This document shows positions 1 through 10,336 of a stretch of 64,000 nucleotides of DNA, piece by piece. Origin of the DNA: Phoenix dactylifera (lineage: Eukaryota > Streptophyta > Magnoliopsida > Arecales > Arecaceae); the NCBI RefSeq assembly GCF_009389715.1, contig NW_024068240.1, positions 1 to 64,000 on the forward strand, in the 5' to 3' direction. Positions within the stretch are counted from its first letter, which is position 1; each line of letters begins with the position of its first letter. Both the position numbers and the translations under genes were made by a program. The notes under the pieces are model-generated. The model searched no databases and was not told where the DNA came from. It was given only the letters and a program-made list of their open reading frames with translations.

Positions 1-348
1 TCCAAAGTATTTATGTTTGATTGGCCATTCATTTTCCTGAAAAAGTTATATATAATTTCTATTATGTCCTTAATAAAAATTAGGTCTTTAATGACTCTTT
101 AATGCTTCTTTAATACTGAAGGGCCTTTTTGGGAAAAAATAAAAATGAAGTGCTTTCTGCATCATGGGAAAGTAAATTTTCCATGTTTTTCATGGGAAAG
201 ACTTTTCCATGAAATATGGGAATCATATTTCCATGGGAATATAACTTTCCCATCTCTCTCCTTTGAAAACTTCAATCAAACAAGAGGCATTTCATTACTT
301 TTCTGTTGACCATATTTTCTCTCCTTTTTTCGCGAACCAAACGAGCCC
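1..348. mobile_element. TIR DNA transposon, copy A (right part only)
   Basis: The segment ends with GAACCAAACGAGCCC at 334-348, the inverse complement of the start of copy B at 648. Its interior (for example the stretch around 90-115 reading TTAATAAAAATTAG, followed by a run containing AATGACTCTTTAATG) matches the interior of copy B at 9030-9065. No transposase is visible, so it is a non-autonomous element cut by the window edge. TTA follows the terminus, which would fit the three-base TWA target duplications of PIF/Harbinger elements, but the other side is not in the window. Confidence 0.6.
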
Positions 349-647
349 TTAGATGTAGCGTTCAGTTATCTGGGACTCCAATTCCATCTGCATCCAGTTT
401 TGGACCAAGCGAAAGTCAAATAGGTTACTGATTTTGACTTTTGTAGTCTCACGCCATGGACTTTGTAAACCCAACGCAAATCATGGATGGATAACAATTA
501 GGTTAAAATTTAGACCAAAAACCTCATTAGTCAATCTGGACGGTAGCACCTGGCCCGATTGACCCTGACGCCTAGTGTGATAATGATAACATAAAAACAA
601 AAAGCTGATGTGCAAGCCAGAAAAAGATAAACTCTCCAACTTGCCTA
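349..647. other. Spacer between two TIR element copies
   Basis: No open frame, RNA gene or recognisable repeat was seen in this short, moderately AT-rich stretch. Confidence 0.5.
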
Positions 648-836
648 GGGCTCGTTTGGTTCCTAAAAAGCTTTTTTTCGTCTAAAATTATAATTTTTTA
701 GAAGTAGATTCCTAAAAAGAGTATACCTAAAAAAGTATTTTTGGCATGTTTGGTTGATAACGGAAAAGTTACAAATTTTCAGAGTGCTTATATATGGTTG
801 ACTATCCACTTTCTTGAAAAAGTCGTGTGTAATTCC

Positions 837-1818
837 TGTTGGGGGAATAAGATTTTTCCCCCCAAGTGACACAAATGCCCCCAAGAAGCCGCACGATCGC
901 CGACCCTGAACAGCCGAAGTCGGCGTCCGACCTCGGAACGCCCGACCTCAAGACATCCGACCTCGAGACCTCCGACCTAGGAAAATCCTGATGCTCAAGG
1001 TCTACCCTTGTCAGCCACCTACTACGGCCGTACTCCTCTGAGGTCCAACTGAGGACCATACCCTGCCACTGCTTCAGCATTTATTGCGCATGGCCGCTGT
1101 AACCCTCCGGTTTACTCTACAATTAATGCGGATCTCCGGCTTACTCCACCATTAATGCGGATCTCCGGCTTACTCTACAATTAATGTGGATCTCCGGCTT
1201 ACTCCACCATTAATGCGCATGGCTCCTGACATCTACGGATCCTCGGCTCTCTACGGCAAGTTAGCCCAGCAGAGTCTGGTCAACCATGATAAGTCTCTGA
1301 TCTCGGCCATACCTCCGACACCAATGCAATGATTCGCCTGGTAGCGTACTGGTTCGGGTCGTACGACGCCCTCACCGCCGACATCAGTACAATGATTCGC
1401 CTGACCGTGCGCCGACCTGAGCCACATGCCGAGCCGTACTATGGCCTCGCCCTGTTACATCACAGGTAAACCGACCCCCACCTATAAAAGGGAGCCTTGG
1501 CCTCTCAGGAGGGGGTTGGGAAATTCCGCGCCTTACAAGCACTGTTCATTTCCTCCTTACACTATCTGCCCCCTCCCTGACTTGAGCGTCGGAGGGCCGG
1601 CGCCGGAAAACCCGGCCACCGGTTTGTCTGTAGGCACCCAGACGGAGGACGCCGCCCGCTGACGGATCGCTGCCCCGCCGTGAGGACCCCCAGCTCCCTC
1701 TCTCCGGCCTCCCCAGGCGGAGGACGCCGCCCGCCGACCGGTCGCCGCCCCGCCGTGGTGACCCGCAGCTCCCTCCTCCTCGACCGAAGATTGCCCCCGG
1801 GTCCAATTTCCAGCAACA
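837..1818 (+). repeat. 5' LTR of the Tat element
   Basis: 982 bp, TG...CA. At about 1110-1215 it carries four short tandem units of about 31 bp alternating CTCTACAATTAATG and CTCCACCATTAATG, each followed by CGGATCTCCGG or a variant. The 3' third is GC-rich with GCCGCCCGC repeats. A TATA box lies at 1483. Confidence 0.93.
1483..1490 (+). promoter_or_regulatory. LTR TATA box
   Basis: TATAAAAG in a GC-rich setting, duplicated exactly at 7953-7960 in the 3' LTR. This is the expected place for the element's RNA polymerase II promoter. It puts the transcription start near 1515, leaving roughly 300 bp of R-U5. Confidence 0.7.
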
Positions 1819-1837
1819 GTTGGCGCTAGAGGAAGGG
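1819..1837 (+). other. Primer binding site region of the Tat element
   Basis: Directly after the 5' LTR comes GT and then TGGCGCTAGAGGAAGGG (1821-1837). TGGCGC is the complement of a tRNA 3' end with CCA. The first six bases match the tRNA-Asp-type site used by several plant gypsy elements, but the remainder does not match well, so the tRNA is not assigned. Confidence 0.5.
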
Positions 1838-1851
1838 CCCGAGTAGCAGTC

Positions 1852-2301
1852 ATGAAGTTGAGAAGTAAGGGAGCCTCCAACGTCTCCCGGCGTCCCCCGC
1901 AAAGTCCTGGACGCTCTGTCTAGAATTCTCCAACTCCGGCTGACCCAGTTCCTCAGGTCCAGCCGGAACAGTTCAACGCCTTAGTACAGCAAGTCTAGGC
2001 CCTGGCCGCCGCCGTTCAGGGCCTGCGATGCGAGGAAGCTTTGCCAACGCTTCCCCCGCGGGCCCAGGTCCCGCCGGAATTTCTTCCCAACGGCCCGGTT
2101 CTCCCCGGCTAGAATCTACATGGCTCCTCCAGAGCCAATAACGAAGAACGGACTCCCCCCCAGAGAGAGCTACCGGGGGAGGATCTCAACAGAAGACTCC
2201 AGCCTTCTGAGGCTGAGTCAGCCCCGGACCGCCGTGAGCCGGCGCAAACCGCGGCGACAATCCCGCGGGTGGGGGAGCTCGACAGAAAGGTTGAGCACTA
2301 G
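1852..2301 (+). pseudogene. Tat gag N-terminal remnant with in-frame TAG codons
   Basis: From the ATG at 1852 one frame reads as a proline/glutamine-rich gag N-terminus (VPQVQPEQFNALVQQ, then LAAAVQGL), followed by a hydrophilic spacer ending GELDRKVEH. This frame has amber stops, for example after GRSV and after VQQV, where a CAG glutamine codon is the natural precursor. The frame ends at TAG 2299-2301, and directly beyond it the reading jumps to RNase H sequence. The capsid core, zinc knuckle, protease and RT are absent. Seen: frame and stops. Inferred: that it is gag, from position and composition. Confidence 0.65.
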
Positions 2302-4184
2302 AGGAAGCCCCGAGGATCGCCAAATGGGCGGTTGAGCTCGGGGAATTTGACCTCGAGTATCGGCCCAGGCCAGCTATCAAGGCCCAAATACTCGCCGACT
2401 TCATCGTGGAGTGTACCCTGCCGGACGACCCCGAGTTGCCACCCGTATCCGCGGAGGAAGCCCCGAGGCAGCCATGGGTCCTGCACTCGGACGGGTCTTC
2501 AACCTCGGGGGGTAGTGGAGCCGGACTCATCCTCACCAGTCCAGACGGAGTGGTGGCCGAGCAAGCCTTGCGCCTCGAGTTCCCGGCTTCGAACAACGAG
2601 GCCGAGTATGAGGCCCTCATCGCCAGGCTCAAGCTGGCGAAAGAACTGAAAGTGGAAGACCTGACGGCCTTCAGCGACTCCCAGCTGGTAGTGAACCAGA
2701 TTCAAGGAGACTTTGAAGCTAAAGAGCCATCCATGCAAAAGTATCTCTAAAAGGTGCGGGAACTTACGTCTGCCCTGAATTCTTTCAATATTCAGTACAT
2801 TCCCAGGGCGGAAAACTTCAGGGCAGACCAGCTGTCCAAATTGGCAACCTCCCGCATGAGCGAGCTTCCCAAGGGAACAACGCTCGAGTATCTCCAGATC
2901 CCCAGCACGAAAGAACCCGAGCCCACCATGTGCATCGACTCCGAGCCAAGCTGGATCGATGGGCTCGTCTGCTACCTCCAAGACGGGACCTTACCTCATG
3001 ACGAGACGGAGGCTCGCCGAATCAAGCGCCAAGCCCCCCGGTATGTCCTGTACGAGAATAGACTTTATCGTCGATCATTCACTTCTCCCCTTCTCAGATG
3101 CCTTCGCCCCTCCGAGGCGGACTATGCCCTCCGAGAGGTCCATGAAGGGATCTGCAGAAATCACATGGGAAGTCGGGCACTGGCCCACAAGATCCTGCGG
3201 CAAGGATATTATTGGCCCACACTCCAGAAGGATGCGACGGATTTCGTCCGGAAATGCGATCGGTGCCAGCGAAACGCCAATATCCAGCGCCGACCTTTGG
3301 CCCTGCTGACTTCTATCATCGCCCCCTGGCCATTTGCCCAATGGGGGATCGACATCCTGGGGCCCTTTCCCCAAGCCTCCGGACAAAGGAAGTTCCTGGT
3401 CGTCTCCATCGACTACTTCACCAAATGGGTCGAGGCCGAACCCGTCGCTCGGATCACCGAGCAAAGGATGCGGGACTTCGTGTGGAAGTCCATAATCTGC
3501 AGATTCGGACTATCCCGTATCCTTATATCTGACAATGGTCGACAATTTGACAATGTTCATTTCAGAGAATTTTGCTCTGAGCTCGGCATTGATCACCGTT
3601 TCACCTCGGTCGCTCACCCCCAGACAAACGGGGAAACTGAGGTAACTAATCGCACTATTTTGCAGGGACTCAAGGCTAGGCTTGATCGGTCCAAAGGACA
3701 GTGGGTCGAGGACTTGTACAATGTCCTTTGGGCGTACCGGACCACGTTCCGACTGCCCACGGGAGAGACCCCCTTCAACCTAGCATACGGCACTGAGGCC
3801 GTCATCCCGTTGGAGATCGGCCTGCCTTCTCCAAGGGTGGAGCATTACGACCCTGACACCAATTTCTCCCAGCTCAGGAGCAACTTGGACCTCGTCGAAG
3901 AGACAAGAGAGGTTGCCCGGGTCCGCATGGCGAGATACCAACAGCGAACGGCCCAATACTACAACTCCAGAGTTAAACCCAAGCTCTTCAAAGTGGGGGA
4001 CCTCGTCCTCAGGAGAGCCGAGGCTTCTCAACCAACCGAGCAAGAAAAGCTCGCCCCAAATTGGGAAGGGCCGTATCAAATCGCCCGGGTGCAACGACCA
4101 GGGGCGTATAAATTAAAGTCCCTAGAGGGGACCCTGATCCCGGGAAGCTGGAACTCCGAGAATCTACGAATGTACTACCAGTAA
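2302..4184 (+). pseudogene. RNase H / RNase H / integrase part of Tat pol, one internal stop
   Basis: One frame from about 2319 reads KWAVELGEFDLEYRPR, the C-terminal end of the first RNase H. It is followed by the second, archaeal-type RNase H (WVLHSDGSSTSGGSGAGL, 2476 onward, through NNEAEYEAL and DSQLVVNQ). TAA at 2748-2750 breaks the frame. The same frame continues into integrase: an HHCC zinc finger (H-EGICRNH through C-DRC, about 3140-3270) and the DDE residues in GIDILGPF, ISDNGRQF and NGETEV. It ends LRMYYQ at 4184 with an IN C-terminal GDLVLRR motif. Apart from the one stop this half of pol looks intact, so decay is recent. The first RNase H is truncated by the deletion that removed PR and RT. 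Confidence 0.92.
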
Positions 4185-4299
4185 AACCCCTAGGGGTTCA
4201 AGACAATCAGGACAATGGGCTCAGTTCCTTTTCTGCAAATAATTCTCTTATCTTGATGACTGTAATTCTCTTCTAATGTTGGGCCGTCTGTGATCCTCA

Positions 4300-6240
4300 G
4301 ATTCCCCGGCCAAAATCGGGATGCCTCGAGACTCGACCGTAGAGTCCCAAACTCCCTCGACCTCGAGAAGTATCGCAGGACGATGAAACATCGGCTTGAC
4401 GCAAGGATCCCTCGACTAAGGTCTGGATGCCCCGAGGGTCGACCGTAGAGAACCAGACTCCCTCGACCTCGGAAAGAAGCCGTGAGGGGTGGAAAGGGTG
4501 GTTCCACCCGGGACGCCACAAAGTGGACCCCCGGGAGCGGTCGACGATCCCCGATCCCCGAAGCGGACAATACTTTCCCTCGACTAAAGTCGGGATGCCC
4601 CGAGGGTCGACCGTAGAGAACCAGACTCCCTCGACCTCGGGAAGAAGCCGTGAGGGGTGGAAAGGGTGGTTCCACCCGGGGCGCCACAAAGTGGACCCCC
4701 GGGAGCGGTCGACGATCCCCGATCCCCGAAGCGGATAATACTTTCCCTCGACTAAGGTCGGGATGCCCCGAGGGTCGACCGTAGAGAACCAGACTCCCTT
4801 GACCTCGGGAAGAAGCCGTGAGGGGTGGAAAGGGTGGTTCCACCCGGGGCGCCACAAAGTGGACCCCCGGGAGCGGTCGACGATCCCCGATCCCCGAAGC
4901 GGACAATACTTTCCCTCGACTAAAGGTCGGGATGCCCCGAGGGTCGACCGTAGAGAACCAGACTCCCTCGACCTCGGGAAGAAGCCGTGAGGGGTGGAAA
5001 GGGTGGTTCCACCTGGGGCGCCACAAAGTGGACCCCCGCGAGCAGTCGACGATCCCCGATCCCCGAAGCGGACAATACTTTCCCTCGACTAAGGTCGGGA
5101 TGCCCCGAGGGTCGACCGTAGAGAACCAGACTCCCTCGACCTCGGAAAGAAGCCGTGAGGGGTGGAAAGGGTGGTTCCACCCGGGGCGCCACAAAGTGGA
5201 CCCCCGGGAGCGGTCGACGATCCCCGATCCCCGAAGCGGACAATACTTTCCCTCGACTAAGGTCGGGATGCCCCGAGGGTCGACCGTAGAGAACCAGACT
5301 CCCTCGACCTCGGGAAGAAGCCGTGAGGGGTGGAAAGGGTGGTTCCACCCGGGGCGCCACAAAGTGGACCCCCGGGAGCGGTCGACGATCTCCGATCCCC
5401 GAAGCGGACAATACTTTCTCTCGACTAAGGTCGGGATGCCCCGAGGGTCGACCGTAGAGAACCAGACTCCCTCGACCTCGGAAAGAAGCCGTGAGGGGTG
5501 GAAAGGGTGGTTCCACCCGGGGCGCCACAAAGTGGACCCCCGGGAGCGGTCGACGATCCCCGATCCCCGAAGCGGACAATACTTTCCCTCGACTAAGGTC
5601 GGGATGCCCCGAGGGTCGACCGTAGAGAACCAGACTCCCTCAACCTCGGAAAGAAGCCGTAAGGGGTGGAAAGGGTGGTTCCACCCGGGGCGCCACAAAG
5701 TGGACCCCCGGGAGCGGTCGACGATCCCCGATCTCCGAAGCGGACAATACTCTTCCTCGACTAAGGTCGGGATGCCCCGAGGGTCGACCGTAGAGAACCA
5801 GACTCCCTCGACCTCGGGAAGAAGCCGTGAGGGGTGGAAAGGGTGGTTCCACCCGGGGCGCCACAAAGTGGACCCCCGGGAGCGGTCGACGATCCCCGAT
5901 CCCCGAAGCGGACAATACTTTTCCTCGACTAAGGTCAGGATGCCCCGAGTGTCGACCGTAGAGAACCAGACTCCCTCGACCTCGGGAAGCGTCGCAGGTC
6001 GGTAGAGCGTGCCCAGACCCACCGACCTGACGAACGATCCCTCGACTAAGGTCGGGATGCCCCGAGGGTCGACCGCTGAGTTCCAAACTCCCTCGACCTC
6101 GGGACGAAGCCGTGAGGGGTGGAAAGGGTGGTTCCACCCGGGGCGCCACAAAGTGGACCCCCGGGAGCGGTCGACGATCCCCGATCCCCGAAGCAGACAA
6201 TACTTTCTGAAGCAGAGCTCTGCCATTGAACTAGCGCGCA
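4300..6240 (+). repeat. 168-bp tandem array inside the Tat element
   Basis: About nine complete monomers begin with CGGGATGCCCCGAGGGTCGAC at 4423 (variant), 4591, 4759, 4928, 5096, 5264, 5432, 5600 and 5768. Spacing is 168 bp everywhere except one 169-bp step caused by an extra A near 4922. Shorter copies start at 5936 and 6053, and a diverged flank begins near 4300. Monomers differ by only a few bases. Because 168 is 3x56, long open frames exist on both strands by arithmetic. Tandem arrays downstream of integrase are known in Tat-group elements and can give rise to satellites. No protein is claimed here. Confidence 0.95.
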
Positions 6241-7306
6241 CCCTACTTCGGTAGAGCGCCCACAGGCCCGCCGACCTGACACAAGACTCCTCAACTAAGG
6301 TTGGGGCGCCCCGGGGTCCGACCAGAGGGTCTCAAGCTCCCTCGACCTCGAAAAGAACTGTAGATCAATAAAGCCTCCCCAGATCCTCTCAACTTCGGTG
6401 GGTGTCGTCGGGTCCGTGAGAAGCCCGAGCCCCCTTACAAGTCAAAATGACTCTGGAGGACGACGAGGAAGGGAAGCAACCTACTCCGCCATGTGAAACA
6501 CAACTCCAAGAATGCAAGAGGTACATCCAACTCGATGCCCTCCTTGTCAAATTTTATCTACATACCGCTAATCATCTAACGTTGGAGTCCTATCTCGCCC
6601 CAAAGTCGGGCTACTCCAATGGGTCGGCTTAAGACCGATCTCCTAACTACATCATGCATGCTCCGTTCGACAAGTCTCGACTCGTCAAGTCTCAACTTGA
6701 ACAAAGTCTTCGTAAGTTAGGGCCCAACTCGGCCCCCATACACAGACTCCGATGTCTAGCTGAGAAAGTGGTCTCAGCCACGAGCATACCAGCCGAACAC
6801 AGATACTAAGGCGATCTTCAGAGATTCCAGCCTTATTCACTGAAATCTCGGCAGAGTCCGAGAGCAATAACTATGAAAACCTTCGGCGATAATTCGACTA
6901 TTAGTCCGCGCTCCCTACAAAGGACCCGGAAGTCAAGTTCGGAAACCCGACTAGACTCCCCCGAATAACGGCACGCTCATTGATGAGTGGGGAATTCCGA
7001 TTACGGGATCGGGGCGTCGCCTCGTCGAGCCCAAGGACCCTCATCATGAGTCCGCCGCACGAAGCGATCTTGGCGATCCAAGAGACGCCACCCCTGTTAC
7101 ACCCGCTCCGAGAAACGTAAAGACACGAGCTCCACCATAAGTTCGCTGAATAAAGCAATCTCGAAACGCCCAAGGGCGCGGGTCTCGCCATAAACACTCC
7201 GAGAAACACGAGGGCGCGGACGAGATTCGCCCCCCAACTTTAATGATAGACTTTACTTCCCACGTCCGAGCCCGCAAGCCGCTCGAACTCGGAAGTCGGG
7301 GGGTAG
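6241..7306 (+). other. Tat 3' untranslated region with polypurine tract
   Basis: No credible coding frame. The sequence keeps the CTCGACCTCG-type words of the array as degenerate traces up to about 6360. A purine-rich G run followed by TAG just before 7307 is in the place of the polypurine tract that primes plus-strand synthesis. Confidence 0.6.
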
Positions 7307-8288
7307 TGTTGGGGGAATAAGATTTTTCCCCCCAAGTGACACAAATGCCCCCAAGAAGCCGCACGATCGCCGACCCTGAACAGCCGAAGTCGGCGTCCGA
7401 CCTCGGAACGCCCGACCTCAAGACATCCGACCTCGAGACCTCCGACCTAGGAAAATCCTGATGCTCAAGGTCTACCCTTGTCAGCCACCTACTACGGCCG
7501 TACTCCTCTGAGGTCCAACTGAGGACCATACCCTGCCACTGCTTCAGCATTTATTGCGCATGGCCGCTGTAACCCTCCGGTTCACTCTACAATTAATGCG
7601 GATCTCCGGCTTACTCCACCATTAATGCGGATCTCCGGCTTACTCTACAATTAATGTGGATCTCCGGCTTACTCCACCATTAATGCGCATGGCTCCTGAC
7701 ATCTACGGATCCTCGGCTCTCCACGGCAAGTTAGCCCAGCAGAGTCTGGTCAACCATGATAAGTCTCTGATCTCGGCCATACCTCCGACACCAATGCAAT
7801 GATTCGCCTGGTAGCGTACTGGTTCGGGTCGTACGACGCCCTCACCGCCGACATCAGTACAATGATTCGCCTGACCGTGCGCCGACCTGAGCCACATGCC
7901 GAGCCGTACTATGGCCTCGCTCTGTTACATCACAGGTAAACCGACCCCCACCTATAAAAGGGAGCCTTGGCCTCTCAGGAGGGGGTTGGGAAATTCCGCG
8001 CCTTACAAGCACTATTCATTTCCTCCTTACACTATCTGCCCCCTCCCTGACTTGAGCGTCGGAGGGCCGGCGCCGGAAAATCCGGCCACCGGTTTGTCTG
8101 CAGGCACCCAGACGGAGGACGCCGCCCGCTGACGGATCGCTGCCCCGCCGTGAGGACCCCCAGCTCCCTCTCTCCGGCCTCCCCAGACGGAGGACGCCGC
8201 CCGCCGACCGGTCGCCGCCCCACCGTGGTGACCCGCAGCTCCCTCCTCCTCGACCGAAGATTGCCCCCGGGTCCAATTTCCAGCAACA
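7307..8288 (+). repeat. 3' LTR of the Tat element
   Basis: 982 bp, same length as the 5' LTR, TATA at 7953-7960. Differences from the 5' LTR are scattered single C/T or G/A changes, for example in the TTTACTCTAC versus TTCACTCTAC unit and in the CCCCAGGCGG versus CCCCAGACGG block. Confidence 0.93.
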
Positions 8289-8302
8289 ATTCCTATTATA
8301 CT

Positions 8303-9024
8303 TATTGGGGAAAAAATGGATTGCCCCAAAATACGTAGAGATACATCGCTGGCACATGACGACGGGCGCAACGGCGGCAACTCTCGAGGCGCTCGACCTC
8401 AAAGGCGCCCGACCTTAGAGCTCATAGTCTTGCGGCCTTGATCTCGGCTAAGCTGAACCCGATCGACCTTAAGTTCGAAAAAGACCCAGTCAAAGGATGA
8501 AGCAGACCTCTCCACTCCACCGGAAATCAAGCCCCTCTCCTCCTCATCCGGGATCTAATCCTGCGATCTCCGCCGGAACAACTGTCAACAATTAAATGTG
8601 CACGATCTCTACGGACCTCCAGTCTGTCCAAAATCTCTGGCCATCAACGGCAACTCGTTGACTCACTCAATCCCGTCCAGTCATCCACGGCAACTTATTA
8701 ATTCACACGATCACACCCAATCATGACAATAACCCATTAATTCGCCCAGTCACATCGCAGGTAACCTTGGCACCCCTCCTATAAAAAGGAGAACTTCTTC
8801 CTCTCAAGGGGGACTGGAGACTTCTGACTTTGACTTCTACATACAAACTCTCTCTCTTTCTCCACGAAAGTCCCCTCTGACTTAAGCATCGGAGGGTCGA
8901 CGCCGGAAACTCCGGCCACCGGCTTCTTGCAGGTCCTCCGGAGGACACAGCGCGCCGACGCACTACCTCCCGGAGTTCTTCCTTCTCAGCTAGTGGTCGC
9001 CCCCGGGTCCAATTTCCAGCAACA
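8303..9024 (+). repeat. Solo LTR of a related gypsy family
   Basis: A 722-bp block starts TATTGGGGAAAAAATGG (TG mutated to TA) and ends GTCCAATTTCCAGCAACA, the same final 18 bases as the Tat LTR. It is flanked by the perfect five-base duplication ATACT (8298-8302 and 9025-9029). It has its own TATA (CTATAAAAAGG near 8780) and a GGCCACCGG-type 3' part. There is no internal region, so it is a solo LTR left by LTR-LTR recombination. Confidence 0.88.
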
Positions 9025-9253
9025 ATACTCTTAATAAAAATTAAGTTTTTAATGACTCTTTAATGTTGAAAGATTTTTTTTGGATAAAATAAAAATAAAA
9101 TAATTTTCGACTTACGAAAATGTAATTTTTTTATATATTTTTATAAAATATAAAAATTATATGTTTATTGGAATACAATTTTTTCTTCTGTTTTCTTTAA
9201 AAACTCGAACTAAATAAGAGGTTCTTCTTCTTCTTTGCGAACCAAACGAGCCC

Positions 9254-9990
9254 TAGCCCTAAGTGTTGTGTCATCCGGGTTAAGGTAGCTTTGCCTCCCC
9301 GCGGCTGACTACAGTCACGGGCCCTTGCATCGTGAAGGCCATGATTGGCCTTGATGATGCATCCGCACATGAATACATAGTACATGATCTTGTGCGTCAT
9401 TCAAGTGGATGTCGACAAACTGTACTAGTCTCGCTCCGTGCTGGCACAGCTTAACTGGGCCATTTTGTCCCCAAGTTAATTATATCCTTTTTCCACCTCA
9501 GCGGTACACCAAATCGATTCTTTTTTGCCATGCGATCCAGTAACTTTCTGTCTCTGTTGACTGATTTTATAATAACTGATCCAATAACATTTTAATATTT
9601 AACTATTTTTTTAATATGAGATGAAATATTTTTTACTTTTTTTTACTCTTCTTCCCTTCCACGAATAGCAAGTTATTTGTGGAAGACGGTGAGGCCGAGA
9701 GGTGCATCCTCGGGCACCACGGCCGCTAGATAGAGTGGGTGCCACTCTTTTCTTTGGTCATACTCTTCGGGTGCTTCCTCCTCCTACTGCTATAGGCATC
9801 CGACAAAGTTCGGTGTCGCCGCAATTGCCGGTACGCAACCAAGCTATATTTACTGTTCCCTTCTCGAAGGAATTCGCCGCAAACCCGCACGCCGTCGGCG
9901 ACCAAAATAAAGAAAAATCGATAGTCCTAAATTAGCTGGAACGCACGATAAACTCTTCATCCAGCTATCCAAACTCTTACAGCAGACAGC
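9254..9990. other. Intergenic spacer upstream of the PGIP gene
   Basis: No gene or clear repeat was recognised. Short ORFs here have no domain-like composition. Confidence 0.5.
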
Positions 9991-9998
9991 CATACCAC

Positions 9999-10207
9999 TT
10001 GACCCGGCCACACGGGGGAGAATCATTGCCACGGACACATACATTTTTTGGGTTATATACTACGTTTCATTTACCAATTTGTTCGAAAGCCTGTCTGGTC
10101 TTCTAACTCTCACTCTGGACGCCAAAACCGGTCCATCAAGCGTCAGTTTTGACTCGCCATTGCGGATAAGATACAACGAGGCCAGCGGCGGCCAAGCGCC
10201 ACACGTG
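9999..10207 (+). promoter_or_regulatory. W-boxes and G-box upstream of the PGIP gene
   Basis: TTGACC at 9999-10004 and TTGACT at 10149-10154 are W-box cores, the sites of WRKY factors. CACGTG at 10202-10207 is a G-box for bZIP/bHLH factors. They lie 60-265 bp upstream of the TATA box. PGIP genes are often wound- or pathogen-induced, so the arrangement fits, but such short sites also arise by chance. Confidence 0.4.
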
Positions 10208-10263
10208 ACCGAGAGGGTACGATAGCACCAGTTGTACCTCCCTCGTGCCTGCCATCCCGCCCC

Positions 10264-10270
10264 TTATAAA
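10264..10270 (+). promoter_or_regulatory. TATA box of the PGIP gene
   Basis: TTATAAA, 73 bp before the chosen ATG at 10337, gives a short leader of about 40 bp. It lies downstream of the ATG at 10232, which argues against that upstream start. Confidence 0.65.
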
Positions 10271-10336
10271 ACGGAGCCACTCGCCTACAAACTCCATCCC
10301 ACAAGAAAGAGAAGTTCTTGGCAAATTACTAAAAGA

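Larger units (their letters stand above)
837..8288 (+). mobile_element. Ty3/gypsy Tat-type LTR retrotransposon, young but missing PR and RT
   Basis: Both LTRs are 982 bp, start TGTTGGGGG and end CAGCAACA. The target duplication ATTCC is perfect at 832-836 and 8289-8293. By eye the LTRs differ at about eight positions, all transitions, so insertion is recent. The inside holds a gag remnant, the end of one RNase H, a second RNase H and an integrase. The two RNase H modules are the hallmark of the Tat group. Protease, reverse transcriptase and most of the first RNase H are deleted. A 168-bp tandem array lies between integrase and the 3' LTR. The element cannot move by itself. Confidence 0.93.
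648..9253. mobile_element. TIR DNA transposon, copy B, interrupted by two LTR elements
   Basis: Terminal inverted repeats GGGCTCGTTTGGTTC (648-662) and GAACCAAACGAGCCC (9239-9253) are perfect over 15 bp. The element's own sequence is only about 430 bp: 648-836, 8294-8302 and 9030-9253. The rest is the Tat element and a solo LTR, each with its own target duplication. Without them the element matches copy A. CTA can be read on both flanks if one terminal base is left out, so the target duplication is unresolved. The family could be PIF/Harbinger-like or hAT-like; no transposase is present to decide. Confidence 0.7.

Noticed and set aside
4423..5935. CRISPR-like regular repeats
   Set aside because: Contiguous monomers without unique spacers in a plant retroelement; not a CRISPR array.
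4190..6241. 683-codon minus-strand ORF (and a 395-codon plus-strand ORF) across the Tat array
   Set aside because: They follow from a 168-bp (3x56) monomer without stops. At the 169-bp step the frame shifts and both frames stay open, so there is no sign of selection for a protein.
10232..10336. Upstream ATG extending PGIP by 35 residues
   Set aside because: It lies upstream of the TATA box and would bury the signal peptide.
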